50,780 nucleotides of DNA from Microvirga brassicacearum (GCF_008757455.1 NZ_VCMV01000022.1:13604-64383); one strand, 5' to 3'. Positions 7,121 to 15,686 are shown, counted from the first letter of the stretch. Notes: generated by a model from the letters alone, not told the origin. Translations and numbers: made by a program.

Positions 7121-7738
7121 CTAATGGGAATGCGGGAGAGCGGTGTCGGCGAGCCGGACTTCCGCCGCCATGAGGCCTTTGGAGCCATCGCCGAAGCGCA
7201 CGAAGACCTGATCGCCCGGCTTCAATTCCATGATGCCGTAGCGCCGCAGGGTTTCCATGTGGACGAAGATATCGGGCTTGTCCTCGCCCTGTGTCAGGAA
7301 GCCGAAGCCTCGCAGGCGGTTGAACCATTTGACCGTCGCTGCCTCCAGCCCGCTGGTCGCGACCACCTGCACATGAGTGCGCGGCAGCGGCAGTTCGGAG
7401 GGGTGCAAGGCGGTCGATTCGTCCAGCGAGACCACGCGGAAGGCTTGAAGGCCACGCGGTCGCTGCACGGCTTCGACCACGATGCGGGCGCCCTCGTTGG
7501 CGATCTGGTAACCGTCGCGCCGGAGGCAGGTCACGTGCAGCAGAACGTCCGGCAGGCCATTGTCGGGGAGGATGAAGCCGAAGCCCTTGGCGACATCGAA
7601 CCACTTGATCCGCCCGCTGACCTGGATGAGATCCAGGGACGGGTCCGCAGTGGTGTCCTGCGTGACCTCGCGACGGTTGTGATCCTGAGATCCTTCCTCG
7701 CGGAGATCGAATGACCGAGACCGAAAATCGCTAGCCAT
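7121..7738 (-). CDS. Double cold-shock domain protein (CspA/CspD-like)
   Basis: From the ATG at 7738 the protein is 205 residues with two cold-shock domains joined by a linker. The first has the RNP1-like GRIKWFDVAKGFGFILPD (about 42-59) and the second ATVKWFNRLRGFGFLTQG (about 134-151), with DVLLHV and DIFVHM as the matching RNP2-like strands. Cold-shock domains bind single-stranded RNA and DNA and melt RNA structure. Such tandem-domain forms are common in alphaproteobacteria. The gene probably forms an operon with the DUF192 gene that follows. A partly palindromic sequence lies about 40 bases upstream of its start. Confidence 0.92.
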   Translation of the reverse strand: MASDFRSRSFDLREEGSQDHNRREVTQDTTADPSLDLIQVSGRIKWFDVAKGFGFILPDNGLPDVLLHVTCLRRDGYQIANEGARIVVEAVQRPRGLQAFRVVSLDESTALHPSELPLPRTHVQVVATSGLEAATVKWFNRLRGFGFLTQGEDKPDIFVHMETLRRYGIMELKPGDQVFVRFGDGSKGLMAAEVRLADTALPHSH

Positions 7739-7779
7739 GCACAAACCCGAACTCAAAACAAAACGCCGATTCTGGAGGG

Positions 7780-7797
7780 CAGGATAACATTGTCCTG
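7780..7797 (-). promoter_or_regulatory. Imperfect palindrome upstream of the cold-shock gene
   Basis: CAGGATAACATTGTCCTG matches its reverse complement at 14 of 18 positions and lies in the region expected to hold the promoter of the double cold-shock-domain gene. It could be an operator or part of a structured 5' leader. No known regulator site is recognised. Confidence 0.3.
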
Positions 7798-7860
7798 TTT
7801 CTGCGAAAGCCCTGAAACGCGCTTTGGCGGCCGAACTTTCTCCAGCATACGCGAATCACC

Positions 7861-8622
7861 TCAAAGATCATTGGCAATTCTGGAGAGGATCGGGCCAATT
7901 TCGCCAGCAATTACAATGTCGGCATGCTCATCCAGAGGGGTCGGTTCACGATTGATGATCACAAGCCGGGCGCCATTTTCCTTTGCTAGAGACGGCAATG
8001 TGGCGGCCGGATACACGACGAGCGAGGATCCGAGGACGAGGAAAAGGTCGCTCGCCAGCGCAAGCTCAAGCGCCGCGCGCAATCTCCCCTCCGGCATCGT
8101 CTGGCCGAACGAGATGGTGGCGGATTTGACGATTCCCCCGCACGCCTCGCAGGTCGGCGGCTCGCCGCTCGCCTCGAACCGGGTCCTGATCTCGGCCAGT
8201 TCATGGCGCCGCCCGCAGGCAAGGCAAGTCGCATAGGTGCCGTTGCCGTGAAGCTCGATTACCTGTTTGTCCGAAAGTCCGGAGGCCTGGTGCAGGTTGT
8301 CGATATTCTGGGTGATGACCGCCGGCATTTTCCCCGCAGCGACGAGGGCTGCAATGCCCAAATGCCCGCGCGTCGGAGCAGCGTGACGGTAAAGATCATC
8401 CATGGTGAATTTCCGCCGCCACGCTTCCCGACGCGCCTCCGCGCTTCGCAGGAACAGCTGGAACGGGATGGGCTTGTTCTGCATCCACGGACTGTCGGCC
8501 GACCGAAAATCGGGCACGCCGCTTTCGGTCGAAATACCGGCGCCGGTAAATCCCGCAATCGTGCCTGCCTCCCGGATCATCTCCTGAAGCGCGGCGATTG
8601 ACGTGGCGAGGGGATCGGGCAT
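7861..8622 (-). CDS. cobB: NAD-dependent protein deacylase, Sir2 family
   Basis: This 253-residue protein has the sirtuin motifs in order: GAGISTESGVPDFRS (27-41) and TQNIDNLH (104-111) for NAD binding, catalytic H125 in ELHGN (123-127), and a zinc site built from C133-x2-C136 and C158-x2-C161. Sirtuins remove acetyl and related acyl groups from lysines, using NAD+ and releasing nicotinamide. The length matches class II/III bacterial enzymes. It is a stand-alone gene, divergent from the membrane acyltransferase gene. The ATG at 8622 fits homologue starts. Confidence 0.95.
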   Translation of the reverse strand: MPDPLATSIAALQEMIREAGTIAGFTGAGISTESGVPDFRSADSPWMQNKPIPFQLFLRSAEARREAWRRKFTMDDLYRHAAPTRGHLGIAALVAAGKMPAVITQNIDNLHQASGLSDKQVIELHGNGTYATCLACGRRHELAEIRTRFEASGEPPTCEACGGIVKSATISFGQTMPEGRLRAALELALASDLFLVLGSSLVVYPAATLPSLAKENGARLVIINREPTPLDEHADIVIAGEIGPILSRIANDL

Positions 8623-8682
8623 GAAGCTACTATAACGCCGCCGCTCGGCGGGTCACACCCATCGCTCAACCGGATCGTTCAC

Positions 8683-9666
8683 TTGGACATAGCCCCAGCA
8701 AACGCCCCTGCCCGCGCGCGCAGCCGATGGGATGCGATCGACGTGGCGCGCGGCGTCGCGATCGTGGCGATGATCATCTATCATTTCGGCTGGGACCTGA
8801 GCTTCCTGAAGCTGATCGAAACCAACCTTCTGGCGCTTCCGGCGTGGCGCTGGTTTGCGCGCGTCATCGCCGGCTCCTTCCTGTTCCTGTCCGGAATCGG
8901 GCTGGTGCTGGCCCATGGGCGCGGGGTCCGGTGGCGACCCTATCTGCGGCGACTGGCCATCGTCGGCGGCGCGGCGCTGCTGGTCACGATCGTGACCTAT
9001 TTCGTCTTTCCCCAGAGCTTCATTTTCTTCGGCATCCTGCATTGCATCGCGCTGTCGAGCATCCTCGCCCTGCCCTTCCTGAAGACGCCGGTGGTGGTCA
9101 CGCTGGCGGTGGCGGCTGTCGTATTGGCGGGGCCGTGGATGTTCACCAGCATCGCGCTCGATGCGCCATGGCTCGACTGGCTCGGGTTGGGCGCATTCGA
9201 GCCGGTGACCAACGATTACGTGCCGATTTTCCCGTGGTTTGCGCTTGTGCTTTTCGGCATCGTCTTCGCCCGGCTGGTGATGATGGGCGCTGGCCCGCGC
9301 ACCCCTGGCTGGCAGGCCTCGGGCAAGCTTGCGACAGGGATCATCTGGGCGGGGCGGCACAGTCTGCCGATCTACCTGCTGCACCAGCTGGTGCTGCTCG
9401 GCCTGCTCTACGGCGTGCTGCAGATCACCGGGCCGAACGCGGCCGCGGAAGCCCGGCCGTTCATCGCCGAATGCGAAGCGACATGCCGCCGCCAGAATGC
9501 GCAGGCCGCGACCTGCCGGGCAATCTGCTCCTGCGTGGTGCAGAACCTGCGCCAGGAAGGCCTGTGGGCGAAGGTCCTCGCCAACGATGTGGGCGAGGAC
9601 GAGCGCCTTCGGGTTTCGCGTATGACGCAGCAATGTCTGCGGCAAATACCGCAGGCACAGCCCTAG
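8683..9666 (+). CDS. DUF1624 / heparan-alpha-glucosaminide N-acetyltransferase-like membrane protein
   Basis: This 327-residue polytopic membrane protein opens with RWDAIDVARGVAIVAMIIYH, the hallmark of the DUF1624/HGSNAT-like acyltransferase family. About seven or eight hydrophobic segments follow, including a SGIGLVLAHGRG loop and a HSLPIYLLHQ motif near the end. After the last membrane helix there is a soluble tail of about 70 residues with six cysteines between residues 270 and 290 (CEATCRR, TCRAICSC). The start is a TTG at 8683 (first residues MDIAPANAP). The family is thought to move acyl groups across the membrane onto sugars; the acceptor here is unknown. Its end overlaps the convergent agmatinase gene by four bases. 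Confidence 0.85.
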   Translation: MDIAPANAPARARSRWDAIDVARGVAIVAMIIYHFGWDLSFLKLIETNLLALPAWRWFARVIAGSFLFLSGIGLVLAHGRGVRWRPYLRRLAIVGGAALLVTIVTYFVFPQSFIFFGILHCIALSSILALPFLKTPVVVTLAVAAVVLAGPWMFTSIALDAPWLDWLGLGAFEPVTNDYVPIFPWFALVLFGIVFARLVMMGAGPRTPGWQASGKLATGIIWAGRHSLPIYLLHQLVLLGLLYGVLQITGPNAAAEARPFIAECEATCRRQNAQAATCRAICSCVVQNLRQEGLWAKVLANDVGEDERLRVSRMTQQCLRQIPQAQP

Positions 9667-10709
9667 ACGACATTCAGGCGCTTATCGCCTGCGCCCGCGC
9701 CCCGTTCCGAGCGCGTTTCAGCCAAAAGGCACAGCAACTCAAAAGCGATCGAGGCGCCGACCAACGCCGTATTGCCGGTCTGATCGAGCGGCGGCGACAC
9801 CTCCACCATGTCGGCTCCAACCAGATTGAGATGACGGAAGCCGCGCACGAGCTGCAACGCTTCACGGCTCGTCAGGCCGCCGATTTCCGGCGTGCCGGTT
9901 CCGGGCGCGAAGGCCGGATCGATGGAATCGATGTCGAAGGTGAAATAGGTCGGCGCGGAGCCGACGACTTTCCGCGCTTCAGAGACGGCGAAGGCGACGC
10001 CCTTCTCGCCGACTTCTTCCATGTCGATGATGCGGATGCCTTGGTCGAGCGCCCATCGGCGCTCGTCGGCCGAATACATCGTGCCGCGAATGCCGATCTG
10101 CACCATGCGTTTCGGATCGAGAACCCCGTCCTCGATGGCGCGACGGAACGGCGTGCCATGCGTGAGTTTCTGGCCGCCGAAATAGGTGTCGCCAGTATCG
10201 CTGTGCGCATCCACGTGGATGAGACCGAGCGGGGCCTTCGCGCCGAGCGCACGCAGGATCGGATACGAGATGATGTGGTCGCCGCCGATCGACAGGGGCG
10301 TGATTCCGGCCTGATGCAGATTGCGAATAAAGGTTTCGATCCGCGCCAGGGTGTCCTCGACATTGATCGGATTGACCGGGATATCGCCGATATCCGCGCA
10401 CGCGCAGAGATCGTAGGGCGCAACGAGCGTGCCGTAATTGACAAGCCGCATCAGCGAGGACGCCTCGCGAACCTGACGCGGGCCGAGCCGCGTGCCAGGC
10501 CGGTTCGTGGTCGCCCCATCGAACGGGATCCCGAGCAGCGCGATGTCGATTTCGGCGAGCGCCTGTTCGGGCTCGATATGGGGCAGCCGCATGAAGGTCG
10601 AGATGCCGGCAAAGCGCGGCACGACCATGCCGGAGAGCGGTTGATAAGCCTCCAGGTGATCGGACCGGCGGGGCGTGAGATTGCGTTTCGTCTTGGCGTT
10701 CTGGGTCAT
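9663..10709 (-). CDS. speB: Agmatinase-family ureohydrolase
   Basis: From the ATG at 10709 this is a 348-residue manganese ureohydrolase. Metal ligands are visible: H145 in GGDH (142-145), D167, H169 and D171 in DAHSD (167-171), and D259 and D261 in FDIDSIDP. The N-terminal TNRPGTRLGP loop is of the agmatinase (SpeB) type and not the arginase type. Agmatinase makes putrescine and urea from agmatine, but several relatives act on other guanidino compounds. It starts 17 bases after rocD stops, in a probable lrp-rocD-speB transcription unit, so arginine-derived substrates are likely and an arginase-like function cannot be excluded. An in-frame extension to 10940 lies inside rocD and is rejected. 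Confidence 0.88.
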   Translation of the reverse strand: MTQNAKTKRNLTPRRSDHLEAYQPLSGMVVPRFAGISTFMRLPHIEPEQALAEIDIALLGIPFDGATTNRPGTRLGPRQVREASSLMRLVNYGTLVAPYDLCACADIGDIPVNPINVEDTLARIETFIRNLHQAGITPLSIGGDHIISYPILRALGAKAPLGLIHVDAHSDTGDTYFGGQKLTHGTPFRRAIEDGVLDPKRMVQIGIRGTMYSADERRWALDQGIRIIDMEEVGEKGVAFAVSEARKVVGSAPTYFTFDIDSIDPAFAPGTGTPEIGGLTSREALQLVRGFRHLNLVGADMVEVSPPLDQTGNTALVGASIAFELLCLLAETRSERGAGAGDKRLNVV

Positions 10710-10725
10710 CGGTGTGGTCTTTCGG

Positions 10726-11925
10726 TCAATGGACGGCGCGGGAGAAGACGCGTTCGACGCGCTCCATGCCCCAGTCGATTTCGTCGCGGGTGATCGTGAG
10801 CGGCGGGGCGAAGCGGAGCACGGTGCCGTGCGTGTCTTTCGACAGAACGCCCTCTGCAAGCAACGCGTCGCAAATGACGCGGGCAGACGCCACGGTCGGA
10901 TCGATCTCGACCCCGACCCAGAGCCCCTTGCCGCGCACATCGGTGACGATGTTGCTGCGGATCGCGCGCAGGCGGTCCTTCATGTAGCGGCCCATTTCGG
11001 CGCTGCGCTCCACGAGGCCCTCGTCCTGGATGATCGCCAGCGCCTCGGAGCCGATCCGCGCCGCCAGCGGGTTGCCGCCGAAGGTCGAGCCGTGCGAGCC
11101 GGGATTGAAAACGCTCATGACCTCGCGGGTCGAAACGAAGGCCGAGACCGGGTAGACGCCGCCGCCGAGGGCTTTGCCGAGGATCAATCCGTCGGGACGA
11201 ATACCCTCGTGTTCGTGCGCGAACCAGCGCCCGGTGCGGCCAAGGCCGGACTGAACCTCGTCGAGGATAAGCAACACGTTTTGCCGGTCGCACAGCGCGC
11301 GAAGCTCGCGCAGATATCCCTCCGGGGGAACCACGATTCCGGCCTCGCCCTGGATCGGCTCGATGAGGATGGCGCAGGTATGCGGCGTGATGGCATCAGC
11401 GACGGCTTGCGCGTCGCCGAACGGCACAGCCCGGAAGCCGCCGTCGAAGGGGCCGAAATCCTCGCGATAGGATTCATCCGACGAGAAGCCGACGATGGTG
11501 GTCGTGCGACCGTGAAAATTGTTTGCGGCCACAATGATTTCGGCGCGGTCTTGAGGAATGTCCTTGAACCGATAGCCCCAGCGCCGCGCCGCCTTGATGG
11601 CGGTTTCCACCGCCTCCGCGCCGGTATTCATCGGCAGCGCCATATCTAGGCCGGTGATCTCCACCAGCCGCTTGAGAAATGGGCCGAGAAGCTCGGTGTG
11701 ATAGGCGCGGCTCGTCACGGCGAGTTTGCTCGCCTGCTCCATCATCGCTTTCAGAATGCGAGGATGCGCGTGACCGAGACTGACAGCCGAATAGGCGCTC
11801 ATCATGTCGAGGTAGCGCTTGCCATGCACATCCGTGACCCACACGCCCTTCGCCTCGCGCAGGACGACCGGGAGCGGGTCGTAATTCGCCGCGGTGACAA
11901 TTTTTTCGAGAGCAATGCTGTCCAT
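10726..11925 (-). CDS. rocD: Ornithine aminotransferase
   Basis: This 399-residue class III PLP-dependent aminotransferase carries LPMNTGAEAVETAIKAAR (97-114), LDEVQSGLGRTG (221-232) and GLILGKALGGGVYPVSAF, in which K251 should bind PLP. The wording SAYSAVSLGHAHPR (43-56) and TLRF-like end (GTVLRFAPPLTITRDEI) are those of ornithine aminotransferases, which turn ornithine and 2-oxoglutarate into glutamate semialdehyde and glutamate. The downstream ureohydrolase and the upstream Lrp-type regulator make arginine/ornithine breakdown the likely pathway. Length and start agree with the family. Confidence 0.93.
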   Translation of the reverse strand: MDSIALEKIVTAANYDPLPVVLREAKGVWVTDVHGKRYLDMMSAYSAVSLGHAHPRILKAMMEQASKLAVTSRAYHTELLGPFLKRLVEITGLDMALPMNTGAEAVETAIKAARRWGYRFKDIPQDRAEIIVAANNFHGRTTTIVGFSSDESYREDFGPFDGGFRAVPFGDAQAVADAITPHTCAILIEPIQGEAGIVVPPEGYLRELRALCDRQNVLLILDEVQSGLGRTGRWFAHEHEGIRPDGLILGKALGGGVYPVSAFVSTREVMSVFNPGSHGSTFGGNPLAARIGSEALAIIQDEGLVERSAEMGRYMKDRLRAIRSNIVTDVRGKGLWVGVEIDPTVASARVICDALLAEGVLSKDTHGTVLRFAPPLTITRDEIDWGMERVERVFSRAVH

Positions 11926-12023
11926 GATGGCCTCCGGGGAGAAGCCTAGCGGTCCGGCGGTCCCGATGAGGCTGAAATCCTACCCGGCCCCAGCCAATTC
12001 GGCTGTGGGGTCCAGCGGCGCCG

Positions 12024-12527
12024 TCACTCTCGGCTGTCCCCGACCGGATAGCCGTCGAAGCTCTTCAGGGTCTTCAGAACAAAGGTCGTGTGAATTCGCC
12101 CGATACCGAAACCGGGATCGGCCAGAAACGCCTCGGTCAGAGCCTCGTAGGATGCAAGGGTCGGGGCGACGATGCGCGCCACGTAATCGTTCTCGCCGTT
12201 GACCACCTGCAGCTCGACGATGGAAGGATGGGCGCAGAGCGCACGCTCCAATCGCTGACGCGCCGCCGCCGATGGGTCGCGCATGGTGATGCCGGCGAGT
12301 GCGATGATGTCGTGGCCGACGGAGGTGGGATCGATCAGCGCCGCATAGCCACGGATGACGCCTTTCTGTTCCAGGCGCTTGACCCGTTCCAGGCAGGGCC
12401 GCGGCGAAAGGCCCACGCGCTCGGACAGGGCCTGATAGGTCATCCGTCCGGACGCGGTCAGGGCTTCCAGGATCGAGAGATCGATTCGATCGAGAACGGC
12501 TCTTCCGGGTCGTGCGGGGGGCTTCAT
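12024..12527 (-). CDS. Lrp/AsnC family transcriptional regulator
   Basis: From the ATG at 12527 the protein is 167 residues. An N-terminal winged helix-turn-helix (LDRIDLSILEALTASGRMTY then LSERVGLSPRPCLERVKRLE) is followed by a RAM effector-binding domain (DIIALAGITM, IVELQVVNGENDYVARIVAP). Lrp/AsnC proteins form octamers and usually sense amino acids. It sits 98 bases upstream of rocD on the same strand, so it most likely responds to arginine or ornithine and controls rocD-speB, although this is inferred. An upstream start at 12608 adds a non-conserved extension and is less likely. A GC-rich hairpin without a clear U-tract lies at about 11983-12013, after its stop. Confidence 0.9.
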   Translation of the reverse strand: MKPPARPGRAVLDRIDLSILEALTASGRMTYQALSERVGLSPRPCLERVKRLEQKGVIRGYAALIDPTSVGHDIIALAGITMRDPSAAARQRLERALCAHPSIVELQVVNGENDYVARIVAPTLASYEALTEAFLADPGFGIGRIHTTFVLKTLKSFDGYPVGDSRE

Positions 12528-12726
12528 GGCTCTTCTCGCGTGGGGCTCGTCGATCTTTGAAGACGCGCCGAGGTCGTTGAGGGTCTCTAGCTCACCGGTC
12601 GCAATCAATCAAAGGCGAAGACGCGGCATCAAGGCCGACGACGCGGTTGAAACCGGCCCCGCGACGGCCAACTATGAGGCGGCGGACACAACAACATGCA
12701 ATGTCCGGCCCAGAAGGATTTGACCA

Positions 12727-13356
12727 TTGCTGCGCGATTACCTGATCGATCTGCCGCTTGTGGCGATTTTGCGCGGGCTGCGCCCTGAAAATGCGGAGGG
12801 CGTAGGCCAAGTGCTCGTGGAGGCGGGCTTTCGCATCATCGAGGTGCCCCTCAATTCGCCCGAACCGTTCAAGAGTATCCAGACCCTCGCGCGAAGCTTG
12901 CCGGAGAGCGTTCTGGTCGGGGCCGGCACGGTCATCGATCCGGAGGACGTGAACGGGGTCCTCGATGTGGGCGGCAAGCTGATCGTCATGCCGCATGCGG
13001 ATGTGGCGGTGATCCGGCGAGCGAAGGAACTCCGCATGGTCTGCACGCCCGGCGTCGCGACGCCGACGGAGGCTTTCGCAGCCCTCAAGGCGGGCGCGGA
13101 TGCGATCAAGATTTTCCCCGCCGAAGCCATCCCGCCGCAGATCGTCAAAGCCTGGCGCGCGGTGCTGCCGCCGGACACCATCGTGCTGCCGGTGGGCGGA
13201 ATCAAACCGGAGACGATGAAGCCCTATCTCGACGCGGGTGCGAACGGGTTCGGGCTCGGCTCGGCCCTGTTCACGCCAGTCATGTCGACGGCCGATATCA
13301 GCCGCAACGCGCGCGCTTTCGCCGAGGCGTGGAAAGCGCTTTCAGCGCCCGCGTGA
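12727..13356 (+). CDS. dgoA: 2-dehydro-3-deoxy-6-phosphogalactonate aldolase
   Basis: This 209-residue class I aldolase belongs to the KDPG/KDPGal family. It has LPLVAILRGLRP (9-20), E39 in IIEVPLNSP, GAGTVIDPEDV (66-75), TPGVATPTEAF (107-117) and Schiff-base lysine K128 in DAIKIFPAEA. IKIFPAE with PLNSP favours KDPGal aldolase (galactose/galactonate catabolism) over KDPG aldolase. It cleaves 2-keto-3-deoxy-6-phosphogalactonate to pyruvate and glyceraldehyde 3-phosphate. The start is a TTG at 12727. No other De Ley-Doudoroff pathway gene is next to it. Its last 15 bases overlap the convergent DUF6894 gene. Confidence 0.9.
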   Translation: MLRDYLIDLPLVAILRGLRPENAEGVGQVLVEAGFRIIEVPLNSPEPFKSIQTLARSLPESVLVGAGTVIDPEDVNGVLDVGGKLIVMPHADVAVIRRAKELRMVCTPGVATPTEAFAALKAGADAIKIFPAEAIPPQIVKAWRAVLPPDTIVLPVGGIKPETMKPYLDAGANGFGLGSALFTPVMSTADISRNARAFAEAWKALSAPA

Positions 13357-13575
13357 ACTGCGTTGCCCGCGAAAAAACGGCACGGTGAGCAGTCGCCGTC
13401 CGGTTTCGTCGGCGATTTCCAACTCGATATTGCCGGCATCGCCGAGTTGGTCGCGCAACTCCTCGACGGTCGCGAGTGCCTCGGCACGGGCCGCATCGAG
13501 ATCAGGAAGCTCGATTCCCTCATCGTCCTCGTCAAGGTCGTAGCCATCGCGGATGTTGAAGAAAAAGCGGGGCAT
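13342..13575 (-). CDS. DUF6894-type small protein
   Basis: This 77-residue protein starts MPRFFFNIRDGYDLDEDDEG and continues with LPDLDAARAEALATVEELRD. This is the pattern of the small F-N-x-R-D-G family common in Hyphomicrobiales (annotated DUF6894). A predicted beta hairpin at the start is followed by one helix and a strand pair (ELEIADETGRRLLTVPF). No function is established. The gene is convergent with dgoA and overlaps its last 15 bases; tRNA-Glu lies just upstream. Confidence 0.82.
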   Translation of the reverse strand: MPRFFFNIRDGYDLDEDDEGIELPDLDAARAEALATVEELRDQLGDAGNIELEIADETGRRLLTVPFFRGQRSSRGR

Positions 13576-13662
13576 GGCGGCACTCGATTTCGCAAGGTGA
13601 GATCGGTCTCGCGACCGACCGGAAGCGTGCGGGGGACTTTGGTTTTGGTAAAGGGGGAAAAG

Positions 13663-13737
13663 TGGCGCGGCCTAGGGGAGTCGAACCCCTCTCCCCAGCG
13701 TGAAAGGCTGGTGTCCTAACCGATAGACGAAGGCCGC
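13663..13737 (-). tRNA. tRNA-Glu (anticodon TTC)
   Basis: The minus strand gives acceptor GCGGCCT/AGGCCGC fully paired, a D arm with TCGTCTATCGGTTAGGAC, anticodon stem CCAGC/GCTGG around the loop CTTTCAC (anticodon TTC), and T arm GGGGTTCGACTCCCC. A CCA end is encoded at 13663-13665. Confidence 0.96.
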
Positions 13738-13810
13738 GGATCGGGGCAGAGCCGCCGAATTGCGCGGACATATAGATGGGTTCGCGCGAGGGGGCAAGCT
13801 TAAGAATGAC

Positions 13811-15625
13811 CTATTCTGGCTTCGCCGCATCCATAATTCGCAAGGCCACTTTTCCACCGCCGCCCCACCGGTCGATGGACAAGGTTCCTGCCACGTGCAG
13901 GTTGCCGCCAATCGCCGCGGCGAGCGTTTCGCCTAGGGGCTGACCGGCTGCGCGGAAGGCGATTCCTCCGATGAAGGACCCATCGCCACCACGCAATTTC
14001 ACCCGCACATGGCCGCCGCTGCCAACCTCCCGCGCCTCGACGACGCGATGATTGGCGAAAACGAAGACGGGCTCCGGTTGCGCCGAGCCGAACGGCCCTG
14101 CCCGCTCGAGTGCCTGCACCACGCTCGTCTGGGCACCGCCCGCCGTCAAAGCCGCATCGACCAGGAAATGGTCGTCGAGCAGCGCTTGGCCTACGCGCTC
14201 GGCGAGCCTGGCTGAAATGAATTCGTGGAATACCGGCAGATCGGCTGCCGCAATCGTCACGCCCGCCGCCATCGTGTGGCCCCCGCCCTTGATTGCCACG
14301 CCCGATTCGACCGCGGCCCTGACCGCACTCCCGAGATCCACTCCCATGACCGAGCGGCCGGAGCCAGTAGCCGTCCCGTCAGGATTGAGCGTGAAGGCGA
14401 AAGCCGGCCGGCGGAAACGCTCCTTGGTCCGTGCGGCGATGAGGCCGACAACCCCTGGATGCCAACCGGCAGAGGACGTCATGAGGATGGGAAGATCGGG
14501 CGCGGCCTCGATTGCGAAAAGCGCCTGTGCCTCAGCCTCGGCCACCGCCTCGACCTCGATCGCCTGCCGGTCGCGATTGAGCCCATCGAGTTCGCCCGCG
14601 AGCTTGGCGGCCAGCAGCGGATCCTCGGTCAGAAGGAGCCGCGACCCGAGAGCCGCATCGCCGATCCGTCCGCCCGCGTTGATTCTCGGTCCGACGAGAA
14701 ATCCGAGGTGCCAGCATTCAGGCGCGCCCGACAGCCCGGCGACATCCAGCAGGGCCGAAAGTCCGGGGCGGCGGCGATTGCGCATGATAGCAAGCCCCTG
14801 CCGCACGAACGCGCGATTCAGGCCGATCAGCGGCACCACATCGGCCACTGTCGCGAGCGCCACCAGATCAACGCTCCCGAGGAGGTCGGGCTCGGGCCGC
14901 GCCTGAAAAAAGCCGCGCGTCCGAAGAATCCGGTTGAGCGCCACCAGCGTCAGGAAGACGACCCCTGCGGCACAGAGATGGCCGAGCCCCGAGAGATCGT
15001 CGAGCCGGTTCGGATTGACGATGGCAACGGCCGCCGGAAGCTGCTCCGGTGCCTGGTGGTGATCGAGCACCACAGCGTCGAGATCGAGGCGCTTTGCTTC
15101 CGCCAGAGGAACGATGCTGGCCGTCCCGCAATCCACCGTCACCAGCAGGCCGGCGCCCTGCTCCTTCAGTGACCGGATCGCCTCGACATTGGGGCCGTAA
15201 CCTTCGGTGATCCGGTCGGGAATGTGAATGACGTAGTCGATCCCGCAAGCACGCAGGTATTCTGCGAGCAACGACGCGCTGCACGCGCCGTCCACATCGT
15301 AATCCCCGAAAATTGCGACTTTCTGTTGCGCGAAGACAGCATCAGCCAACCGGTTCGCCGCGACCTCCATGTCGGTCAGGACATGCGGATCCGGCATCAG
15401 GTCGCGCAGGCGCGGGTTCAGGAAGCCATCGACCTCGGCCACGCCCACGCCGCGCCCGGCGAGCACGCGCGAGAGAACGTCAGGCAGCCCGTGCGTCTGC
15501 GCAATGGCAAGCGCGATGGTGCCCTGAGCGGCATCGCAACGCTCGACCCAGGTGCGACCGAGGGCCGAATGGGCGACGCCGAGGAACGGGCGGGAAAGCG
15601 CGAGGGGGAAAGCTGATTCGTTCAC
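13811..15625 (-). CDS. recJ: Single-stranded-DNA-specific 5'-3' exonuclease RecJ
   Basis: This 604-residue DHH-superfamily nuclease shows FGDYDVDGACSASLLAEY (motif I), LLVTVDCGT, the DHHQAPE motif III, and GGGHTMAAGVTI in the DHHA1 domain, with an OB-fold-like C-terminal region. RecJ degrades single-stranded DNA 5' to 3' in recombination (RecFOR route), mismatch repair and base excision repair. The length is typical. In related genomes recJ follows glpX closely; here a GNAT gene, a GIY-YIG gene on the other strand and family A repeats separate them, so recJ probably has its own promoter around 15626-15690. Confidence 0.95.
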   Translation of the reverse strand: MNESAFPLALSRPFLGVAHSALGRTWVERCDAAQGTIALAIAQTHGLPDVLSRVLAGRGVGVAEVDGFLNPRLRDLMPDPHVLTDMEVAANRLADAVFAQQKVAIFGDYDVDGACSASLLAEYLRACGIDYVIHIPDRITEGYGPNVEAIRSLKEQGAGLLVTVDCGTASIVPLAEAKRLDLDAVVLDHHQAPEQLPAAVAIVNPNRLDDLSGLGHLCAAGVVFLTLVALNRILRTRGFFQARPEPDLLGSVDLVALATVADVVPLIGLNRAFVRQGLAIMRNRRRPGLSALLDVAGLSGAPECWHLGFLVGPRINAGGRIGDAALGSRLLLTEDPLLAAKLAGELDGLNRDRQAIEVEAVAEAEAQALFAIEAAPDLPILMTSSAGWHPGVVGLIAARTKERFRRPAFAFTLNPDGTATGSGRSVMGVDLGSAVRAAVESGVAIKGGGHTMAAGVTIAAADLPVFHEFISARLAERVGQALLDDHFLVDAALTAGGAQTSVVQALERAGPFGSAQPEPVFVFANHRVVEAREVGSGGHVRVKLRGGDGSFIGGIAFRAAGQPLGETLAAAIGGNLHVAGTLSIDRWGGGGKVALRIMDAAKPE

Positions 15626-15686
15626 GACGCGAGTCTAGAGCGATTTGCCGACGAACAGAAACCCACAGCAGACGCCGTTTCCCCCG

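Noticed and set aside
8727..10793. A 688-codon open frame on the plus strand across the acyltransferase, agmatinase and rocD genes
   Set aside because: It is a GC-rich shadow frame: composition is Arg/Ala/Gly-rich without domain structure, and three well-identified genes occupy the same DNA.
11983..12013. A terminator after the lrp gene
   Set aside because: The CCCCACAGCC/GGCTGGGG hairpin is there but no U-tract follows, so it may only be a structured intergenic element.
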